Shown here: one piece after another, positions 55,695-64,000 of the stretch
Layout of the letters: each line of letters begins with the position of its first letter
How positions within the stretch are numbered: position 1 is the stretch's first letter
Assembly (NCBI GenBank): GCA_032629725.1
Contig: JAFEVB010000005.1
Span: 992,001 to 1,056,000 of the forward strand
Length of the DNA stretch: 64,000 nucleotides
Direction: 5' to 3'
From: Gremmenia infestans
Lineage: Eukaryota; Ascomycota; Leotiomycetes; Helotiales; Hamatocanthoscyphaceae
Program-made: the position numbers and the translations under genes
Notes under the pieces: model-generated
The model's input: only the letters and a program-made list of their open reading frames with translations
What the model was told of the DNA's origin: nothing
Database searches by the model: none

Positions 55695-56693
55695 GGTGTT
55701 TTTTCCTGCTTTGGTCAGTTGAGGAGTATCAATACTCTCAGGGCAACTCACCTGTTTGCAATATGCTAGCTTGCGGGCAATGTTGCTTAGCAGGGTCTCG
55801 AGTCTATGAGGGTTCGAGGTTGTGTTCTGTGGTCCGGAAGCGTTAAACAGTTGTATAGGTGGAGGTGGGATTGTTTGTAGATGTAGTTTTGTGGCTAGAG
55901 CAGGAAGGCTATATACTTGTAATTACGGTTCCGCCTGCCATTCACTAATGTTCCCACTTTTCTTCAAACTGTTAAAAGGTTGTTCGCCTTTCTTGAAATA
56001 CCCATCTCGCTAAAACAGTCCATCTACACTTGAGTGAATGATTATGGGTAAGTGGAATAATATAAGTCGTGGAAGTAGTTGATGGATTTTAAGTTGGAAA
56101 TTATAATCAAAACTTACATTTGATATAGTTAGTACATGAAATTCGAATCATAAGATATATAGTAAAATCCGTCTTTTAGTTATACTAAGTCGACTTGCTC
56201 TTATTTGAGAGGCTTTATCTGATACTGTTATGTACTATTATGAAGAGATGAACCTGGACCGGCAATTTAAAGTATTCTTGAAATAGGTACCATAGAATAC
56301 AGGGGCATTCACCGTGCTAACCAAAAACAAAATTAAGGGACAATCACCTGCTTCGCGAAATTGGCATCAAGCTTCGTGCCTAACTGTAGTATCCTGGGTC
56401 TTTTCAGACGTCAACAAAGACATAATATTATTAGAAAGATTCGAGTATCACTTAAAGGTTAAGACATTATGTAATGCTGCCATTATCAGACAAGTACTAT
56501 AGGCATGCATAAGAAAGAATTTATTTTCCTAATGTAAATACAGGCGAAACTAAAAATGTCAACCATGTTACTTACAACAGTGTGTCAATCAAAATGACAA
56601 CATACAAAGAATATATGCAGAGAACTTAACATCCCCCGAAATCCAATCAATCCACACTTAACAGCTTCATCCCCACAACTATCTCTCACCCTC
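55695..56693. other. intergenic region
   Basis: AT-rich, about 1 kb, no supportable gene. Separates 2EXR copy 4 from the GH55 gene's 3' end. Confidence 0.5.
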
Positions 56694-59438
56694 CTAAGAC
56701 CTATACATCGATACAAGGTTATTAAAAACATTCTTATTAACCCCAAACGGAACCTCCGGCGTCCCAGACACATCCAGCATACTCAGCGCCCCCACCGTAC
56801 TCAGTCCATAAATGTTAACCGCCTGATTCGTGCCCTCGAGCGACACAATGCTATTCTGGCAGTTCTGCGGCCCCGCAGCACCAGTTGCCGGATCCGTGGA
56901 GCACGCTGTGGAGTACGCGGAGAAGAAGCTGTAGTGGTCCGAGCCGTAGTCCATGATATTCGACGAGTCAAGGATGCGCAGCCCCCACGCCATCTCGCAG
57001 TTCCCCGTCGTGGACGAGGCGCACGAGGTGGCGAAGTCCGGGTCGTTGAGCGCGGGTACTACGGGGTATGGCATTGAGGAGGCGGAGGGCTGGTAGTAGG
57101 GTGTTTCGGTTTGGAGTTGGGCGGTGAAGATGTTCTTGGTGTTGGAGAATTGGTATTGGTAAAGGCTGTGGTGCTCTACTCCGGTACCAACACTATTGGA
57201 TCATTCAAGTTAGCTTTACCGTCATTTTGAAGTGCCGTGGGGAAAGGGGCGAGAAGGAGAAACATTGGAGAATACTGACAGCCAGACTGGTCCATCTGTG
57301 CTCTCGATCAAGAGTCCACGTCCGGTGTAGATACTGATTTGGGTGTTGGCCGAACTATCAATATCATGATCTGCGGTCCATAACCACACATTCTCAAGAT
57401 AAACGCCCGATGCGCCAGTGGTAACATGCATGCTCATGTACGCCCCAAGACAAGTTGTGCTAGTCGTTGGACACTGAGAAGCCTGCAGATTTGACCCGGC
57501 GAAACCACCGATACGCGTGTGAACATCCCATATCCCGGATCCTGATGAAGCGGCCAAGTTCCACTCGATCAATGTGGCACCCGCTTGAATACCTTGTGTC
57601 GCTACAACCATGTCGGTCCATTGAACTGAGCCTGAACTGCCAGTAGCTCCAACTTGGACAACTGGTTTGGGGTTGCTTATATCGTTGAAAAAGTCTCCAG
57701 AGGACATGATTACGGAATAGGATTCTCCAGCAATCTTTGATCCTGGGGGGATTGTGATTGTGCTTGTGACAAGATAAGTTCCAGCATCAAAGAAGCAAAG
57801 TTGGCCGGCAGAGGCAGCAGTGTCGAGGGCGGACTGAACTGCTTTTGTGTCATCTGTCGTACCATCGCCCTTTGCGCCGCTACTCATAACGCTGAGGACT
57901 TGAGCAGTGGTCAGAGTTTCGAATTGTGGCTTGCTCATTTGATAATAATTGGCGCCATTTAACAAAGACGAGGGTCTCGTGTTTGGTGTGATGGATCCCT
58001 GGAATGCCGTAGGTCCAGATGGGGTGTATTCATGTCCCTGTCCCCAGCCTGCAATTGTCGTACTCCCGCCTGCCAAGAGACTTCCGTTTGGTCCCTCAAC
58101 AGCCGTTCCTACAGAATCAAGAACAATGTTCTCCAAGATGATACTACCGTTAGTATACCCAGTTGAGGATGTTGAATCATAGGCAGTTTTCACACCAGTC
58201 GTTGTCCCCGAGATGGTTGAGTCAATGACGATGATGTTACCGGTTTCTTGGGAACCAGCTCCGCCTGCGCTGATGTCGATACCAGTGCCACAATTATTGA
58301 TAACAAGTCCAATATACGTCCAACTCCAGTCCCAGGAATGAGAAATAGCAGTTACGCAATTATTGAACGTGAGTCCACGCATCGTGAATTGTTGGTTGCC
58401 AACATTAGCGCCAATATTTCCTCCATTAAATGTTAAATCACTGAGGAACCCCGCCGATCCTACGCATTTCTGTCAGTATTTGAGTAAGAATTTGAGAATA
58501 TTACATTCGAGAACATTTTAGGGTCTGTATTTAAACTTGAAGGTTCAAGGGCAAATAACATACCACTTTCGCAGAAGAGACCCACATGCAGCGTTCCCGA
58601 CGCCGCACTCAATTCAAAGACAACATTTTGAATGCTGGTGGCTTGAGCTGTAGGCCAATGAATACCATTAATAAAAGTAGTTGCTGGAATATTTGTGGTA
58701 TCGATCACGAAATTGCGGATTTGCCTGTAGAAAAGTGTCGTAGTGACCCAGTTCGGATTTTGGGTGTAATAAGGGTCTGCATCAATGAGAGCCAAACCCT
58801 GAGAATCGGGGAAGCTAGCAGAAGCTTTGATTATAGGGACGTCATTCGGATTCCCGATCAGTTGCGTGAAGTATGCCGGGTTGATAGGGCTTGAAATCAC
58901 ATAGGTACCAGCAGGGAAATAGATCACCGCTGGCGTCGTTGATGAAGAACTGCAGCCTTGACCACATCTGCCTCCGTCCATAATCGCCCTAGAGATAGTA
59001 AGCTCACGCCCGTGTATTCCAAAGCTTGTTTGTCTTGACTTACTTATTGATTGCAGCTGCGTCATCTGTGGAACCATCCCCTGTAAAGTGTCAGAAGATA
59101 TTTACTAAAGTTGTACTGCAATAATTACCTAACGCCCCATAGTCCTTCACATTTCGATAAACGACATAGCCAGATGCGCCAAAAGCAGATATGCCTTGGT
59201 GGGTAATCCCCTCATACCAGTACGCCGCTGCTTCAGCTGCATCAGCATGAGGCATAAGTACTGTAGAATTCGGCGCAGGCGTAGTAACATTGCTAGTAGG
59301 ACGAGTAGCATGAAGTTCAGAATATGCCAAACTAACAGCAGCACTGGCCAGCCTATCATTTTGCGAAATGACCAGTTGGTCGGCGACAATTATTGATATC
59401 AGTGGCGCCAAAGCCCCGATCTGGTATAAGAAACGCAT
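56694..59438 (-). CDS. secreted GH55 beta-1,3-glucanase
   Basis: Glycoside hydrolase family 55, exo- or endo-beta-1,3-glucanase acting on cell-wall glucans. Exons: 59438-59129, 59080-59044, 58988-58564, 58459-57280 and 57192-56694; introns 48, 55, 104 and 87 nt; product 816 residues. The N terminus MRFLYQIGALAPLISIIVAD is a signal peptide. The family's twin right-handed beta-helix domains are both visible. The first starts VKDYGALGDGSTDDAAAIN (rebuilt over intron 1), with the YFPAGTYVISSPI strand. The second starts GAKGDGTTDDTKAVQSAL, with FFDAGTYLVTSTI. Further matches are NVWLWTADHDID and the C-terminal NSIVSLEGTNQAVNIYGLST. It may serve fungal wall remodelling, mycoparasitism or glucan degradation. 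It stands alone. Confidence 0.93.
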
Positions 59439-61599
59439 AATGAATAATTCAAAGTAGACGATGGTAACCTTGAGTAAAGATTGATACACACACAAGGAGA
59501 GACAGCCAACTACCAGGGGCAGTTGAAGGTAGGTATATATAGGGAATAGGGAGAGACATGGCCACTTGTAAAGTTGTGAGTTAGATTGTGAAGGCGTTTA
59601 GTTCTGAATCATCCGACCTCTTTGAGTTAGTGACCAAAATCCACAAAGGTCATTTTCCCGTGAACGTGGAAGTTTCCTATACAAGCCATATCCGTGTTTG
59701 AAATGTGTCGTCAAGATGTGAATAGCACGACGTAAAGTCTATTCGCGAATAGGACTCGCATGTCCTTTGTAAAGTGTGACCGACAATAGGCCGTTGGAAC
59801 CAAATAGGCTTCAATATGATAAAGCTTGAGATGGCCAATTCCAGCATTCGGAGGCTTCAGAAACGGGGGTCGGAGAAACGTTACTTCCAGCGGACCAGCC
59901 CATTCCATTGTTACTAGACCTAGAGTTGCGGGGCACTAGAATGATCGGCAAAGTACAGCACCAATGCGAAAGCGTGATGAACTTGAGAGACAGCCGCCAG
60001 ATCAGATCATATGCAATGGCGTGGACAGGGATGAAAAGAACATATAGAGTTGTACTTACCACACGGAGATAGAGATACCGTGCAGAGCAGATGGTTAGTG
60101 AGTACCAAGAGGAGCAGGGAAGGAAGAAACAAACAGGGAAGAGCAAGCCGTCAAGCCGCAGTTGAGATCTCGTGCAAGGTACAAAGGTACGACATGCTTA
60201 TCATGCACGCAAGAAAGGGAATGGACCAGCTGCTGGGTCGTCGAATCATCCAAGAATAAAAAGGGGTCACTTGCCTTGGCAGTCCGTGATGTCTCAGGGG
60301 TTTTGTGGAGGATGGAGTAAGGAGATTGTGGGGTAGAGAAGATCGGCAGGCGAACAAGATTACTGCCAATCGGCTGTTGTGCGGCCAGATCCTGCACCCA
60401 TCCTCGGCTATCCTAGCTCAACCCCTGAATCCAGCCAGTCTCTGTGACATACCTTTTTGGGAAGGTAGTAAACATTCACGAGACTTGAAATTATGGCCAC
60501 GATGAAGGAGCACACAAGCTCATCCTTGGTTTATAGTGGTTTCAGATAGATCATTAAAGTCACAGAAAATGATGAAGACGCCAAATATTATTAATAACTT
60601 GAAAATAAATATTCGACATGTGACTATGAGTGTTTAGGAAATAAATACATACCTTGAAAACCAACTTGGATGCTGTTAATACAAGCTTTTGGAATCCTAA
60701 AATTAAATTCTCATCAGGGACCAGGTTCCCAGGGAAATGCCTACAACTTCGCTAGTGCTTCACGAACCTGTAGACAAATCAAACTGCGCCATCTGAACAT
60801 CACTTGCATTCTGAAGCTTCTTAATTCGTCCCAACCAATAACATGAGTGGGATCAAATCCTCCCAACACGGTCCCTCCAATAACTGCGACTACAGAGAAA
60901 GGCGTCCGGAGCCAAAGCTAACTAATAGATAGACTTCGAACAAGAAGGATCCAAACAGGCAATTTCCCCGCACTTCCAAAACTGCCCAAGAGGTGAGCCT
61001 TGACATTTAGTGGTAACACTTGCGCAGACCATGAACGCTTGTGATATATTCTAGTGTCTGGATTCTACTGCCATAGATTTACTTCCAGACGATGTCAGCA
61101 ATGCAGAAGCACAGGCCGATATTTCATAACGTTCTAAAGTTCTTTGGGAAGGTACAGATGTTGAACGGAACATTGAACTAAGCTTTGCGAAGAGGAGATG
61201 GCATGGAGGTAGATGAGGTAGCACAGTGATCGAACGAAACGCGACTACTAGGAGTGAAGAAAGAATAGTCTACGCCTGAACTTTAGATGATAACAGCAGT
61301 GCCAAAGTAAGTAAGTAGGTAGGGTCAATATCTCTGTTCTATTATCCTATGCTTGGGGACTTGTGATAAATTCGGAATTCGACGTTTTCTAGACAAAAAC
61401 GTCTAAGCAGAGCCTTAAACTCCGTCTTTTTCTTTTTCCTTTTCTTATTACTTTGCACCAACCTATTTAAGTCCTCGGCTGTTCTTGCCTTATAACATGG
61501 TTTATGACCTCCCTTAGTAGATAACTAAGCGAGCCAATCAAACTCGATCCGCTTTCTGTACCACTTACCTGCCTCTTCAACTTCATGTTTACTATGTAT
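59439..61599. other. intergenic region
   Basis: About 2.2 kb with the GH55 promoter at the left and only short unsupported frames. A hairpin-forming inverted repeat, GACGTTTT...AAAACGTC, lies at 61381-61403. No gene recognised. Confidence 0.5.
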
Positions 61600-61742
61600 G
61601 TTCCGGTTCATTCACGAATCTAGGGTGATTCACGTATAAACCACCATGATTTATAAATAAATTAGCTCACACATCCAGTTTACTCGTGAATCTCAGCTTC
61701 GATTTATGACTGAAATAGCTAGATTCATGATCGAACCGGGAC
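61600..61742. repeat. 143-bp inverted-repeat element (copy A)
   Basis: The ends are 24-base inverted repeats with 20 matches (GTTCCGGTTCATTC at the left). The interior repeats short palindromic units of the type GATTCATGA/TCGTGAATC. The same ends and inner units recur at 63272-63434. No coding capacity, no clear target-site duplication. Best read as a MITE-like or foldback element. Confidence 0.75.
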
Positions 61743-61924
61743 AAATGTCAACACAAAACTAACAACTCCAAGCAAATTTTTCTAGTCCAGCAAATAATAC
61801 AGCCTACTCTCGATGGCCCTTCGGTCCCGCACTCGACTTCCTCGGAGGCCATCAAGATCACGACTTGCACCAAGTCAACACTCGATTCAACGCAGTCAGT
61901 ATTTGACTACTTCTCAAGATCAGC

Positions 61925-62761
61925 ATGGCTCTCCAAAGGTTTCCCTCGCCGATTATGGCTGTCAAGGCCTGTACAACTCCATCCACCGCTGGATTTCAAG
62001 GACCACCGGACACGCGTATCAATCAGGCTTTCACATGCTTCAATGAACTTCCTACTGAACCGCGACTCGCAATCTGGCGGTTTTCTTTTCCACCTCCATG
62101 GCTTTTACAGAGCGGGTTGGTGGTAAGGCTTGTCCCCAAATGGTACAATCTACATTCAACTCACCCTTGTACACTGTTCGTCAATGGCGAGAGCCGCCAA
62201 GAAACCCTTCGTCACTATAAAGCAATTGTCTGAAGATCCCGACATTGAACAAATTACCCGTTACATCACCTAGAAATTGACACACTAGTTCTAAAGGCAC
62301 ATCGTATATTCTTGGGTATGCCCGATGTACTCCGCCCGCGTCTGTCACCTGTTTTCATTCGAGAATTTTAAGAGTAGAATTTTAATTCACTAGCCTCTTT
62401 TCCAGTAAAATTTTCTGATCTCCATTTTCTTTTCCAATGATGCGGTGGGAATGGAAAAGGCAATGTCAATTGATGCAACTTTCGTCGAGGCTGATGTGGC
62501 ATGGTTAGAGTCTTTGGGACTAGACAATCTACGATTCATTATCCACCCAAAACTGAATATACGCCTCTTTTCAGCTTCGGAACTATTGCAATGCCTCGCG
62601 ACTATTCGAGAGCAGTTCAAGAGATCCCAAGTCCTGAATGGTTCTTTAGTGGCGAGATCCACGATCCCAAATGTCTCTTTCGAATTTTTTGGCCTGCCTG
62701 ACGTTTTTGTCAGTGAAGAGGTATGGGCCGACTTGCTGCGGGCATGCGCCCGTTTTGAGTA
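61925..62761 (+). pseudogene. decayed 2EXR-domain gene (copy 5)
   Basis: From the ATG at 61925 a leader is followed by the 2EXR core FTCFNELPTEPRLAIWRFSF and LFVNGESRQETLRHYKAIV, ending at TGA at 62231. The family sequence resumes in another frame around 62270 (HLEIDTLVLKAHRIF) and again at 62445-62761 (DVAWLESLGLDNLRFIIHP and on). At least two frame changes and stops break it. One core residue differs from the usual LPTELRL (Leu to Pro). It is flanked by the two inverted-repeat elements at 61.6 and 63.3 kb. Confidence 0.78.
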
Positions 62762-63271
62762 GCGGAAGAGTTAGGCGTTTGACTAAATTTGGTATTTTCA
62801 ATCTATGGATGATGCTGCCAAGTATGACTTTAACGGAGGGGCGGTTTCAGGCAACTAGTAAACTTAGGGCCGGGTTTGGAGAGATTTCCGGAAACTTAGC
62901 TACTTGGTGTGGCAGTGGTGTACCCTAGATTTCAAGAGATCAGAGTAACACTTTAGGAAATAGCTAGAATCTCTAGAGGAATACCACTTTAGCTTCGTTG
63001 GCACCTATAGTAAATGAATATTAAGGGTTTTATGGTGTCTTCAGATTTTAGCAAGTGCACTTAGATTCCATGACACACTCGGCTTTGTGATATTGACATA
63101 GCAAAATTAGCCTTGCAACTAAAAATAATATATGGCTAAAGCAGACAGAGAAGAACTAAAATATAGTATGGAGTGTATGGAATGGTCAAGATTATACTTA
63201 GTAAGCAGGGCGAGAGGAGGTCTAATTTGACCAGATTAGGCTTTGCGCTCGTCGTGTTTTGCACCTCATAC
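62762..63271. other. intergenic region
   Basis: About 500 bp, no supportable gene; a short frame at 62671-62928 is a shadow of copy 5. Confidence 0.5.
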
Positions 63272-63434
63272 GTTCCGGTTCATTCGTGAATCTGACTCAT
63301 TCATGAAAATCCTAGTTTATTCATTAACCTTAGCGCATTCACGAGTGACCTAGTTCAGTTATGAATCTTAGCGTCCATTCATAACTAAACTGGCCATATT
63401 CATGAATATAGACGATTCATGACTAAACCGGAAC
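63272..63434. repeat. 163-bp inverted-repeat element (copy B)
   Basis: Second member of the family seen at 61600-61742. The terminal inverted repeat starts GTTCCGGTTCATTCGTGAATC (18 of 21 match the other end). The interior is a series of ATTCATGA/TTCATGAAT-type palindromic units. No coding capacity. Confidence 0.75.
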
Positions 63435-63704
63435 ACATAACAAAAAGGAATTGAAAGAAAAGGCAAGGCAGTGGAATCATTAAACTTCCTCAACTGCCAT
63501 CTGTAGCGGAAGTTTATTACAACCACCTCATTCCCTCATGTCTTCCTACACTTAAGACTCGCGCAACATTCTTGTTTACCTCAACAGCGCATCTCCTCAA
63601 GCACGCCCCGGACTTTGTCTACAGTTCACTTTGGAAATATCTGCGGCCCAAAAAAGTCAAGTCAGTCGATTCCTCGGCAGTTTCTTCACTTCTCTCCCAC
63701 AGAC

Positions 63705-64000
63705 ATGGCCGCTCAATCTCGACGAGTTATGCTCACCCTTGCCAGCGAATCTTCAGAATGCAAGGTCTCCCTATTTTCTGAACCCGATATATCTATGGTC
63801 GTGTCCACCGAGTAATTCACCTGCTTCTCGAGATTTCCAATCGAACTCCGGCTTAAGATTTGGCGACTCTCGTTGCCTACAGACAATGAGGTCAAGCTAG
63901 GACTAAGGTTGAGAGAAGAACTCCTCCAAGTAGAAACGGAAGATGAAAGACATAACGTTGTGCAGCCCGATCCTCGCCTCGCCTCACCTACGACAACTCC
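63705..64000 (+). pseudogene. 2EXR-domain gene with a premature stop, cut by the window end (copy 6)
   Basis: The ATG at 63705 opens a 36-codon leader that ends in TAA at 63813. Directly after the stop, in the same frame, the 2EXR core reads FTCFSRFPIELRLKIWRLSL and continues open to the window end. A Gln codon CAA is expected at this place by comparison with other copies, so TAA is explained by one C-to-T change in CpA context. The gene could instead begin inside or be spliced around the stop; the rest lies outside the window. Confidence 0.7.

Noticed and set aside
1..64000. tRNA, rRNA or CRISPR features
   Set aside because: No T-loop/anticodon-arm pattern, conserved rRNA segment or spaced direct-repeat array was found by eye on either strand.

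Overview
The window looks like chromosomal DNA of a filamentous ascomycete (Pezizomycotina). Genes are interrupted by short GT-AG introns of about 43-114 nt, often with a CTAAC/CTAAT-like branch site. The conserved proteins are typical of fungi, and there are many broken copies of 2EXR-domain genes, an expansion I associate with Leotiomycetes. The class-level placement is an inference.

Layout: 1-3.2 kb holds no gene. At 3.2-9 kb lie a DUF952 protein, the relic of an NLR-type (NB-ARC/TPR) gene, MAK16 (ribosome biogenesis) and an Mso1-like exocytosis factor. At 9.7-15.4 kb lie a PARP-like ADP-ribosyltransferase gene with an intact H-Y-E signature, the mitochondrial tRNA-modifying GTPase MSS1/MnmE, and a small GRGGYN-repeat protein. 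15.4-23.4 kb is a gene-poor block with a 446-bp MITE-like element and an unusual concentration of a GTAC(A/T)GTAC motif. 23.4-29.3 kb is accessory: an FAD monooxygenase, a decayed SRPK-like kinase, and a truncated 2EXR gene fused tail-to-tail with a coiled-coil gene.

30.6-50.3 kb is a dense housekeeping block: SNRNP27-like splicing factor, ER glucosidase I ending in KDEL, Elongator subunit ELP5, SNARE SEC22, an unrecognised gene with a decayed 3' extension, bifunctional aminodeoxychorismate synthase ABZ1, VPS55, proteasome alpha-6 PRE5, a LOG-family phosphoribohydrolase and a CLPTM1-family membrane protein. VPS55/PRE5 and LOG/CLPTM1 are divergent pairs sharing short promoters.

51-64 kb is again accessory. 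It has five more 2EXR genes or relics (one intact), a secreted GH55 beta-1,3-glucanase and two related inverted-repeat elements that flank one 2EXR relic. Several relics carry nonsense codons explicable by C-to-T changes in CpA context, which fits past repeat-induced point mutation (inference). I found no convincing new multi-gene system, tRNA, rRNA or CRISPR array. The most notable items are the PARP-like enzyme, the KDEL-ending glucosidase I, the 2EXR graveyard, the tail-to-tail gene fusion, the MITEs and the GTACWGTAC cluster. All exon boundaries were derived by eye from splice consensus and reading-frame continuity.
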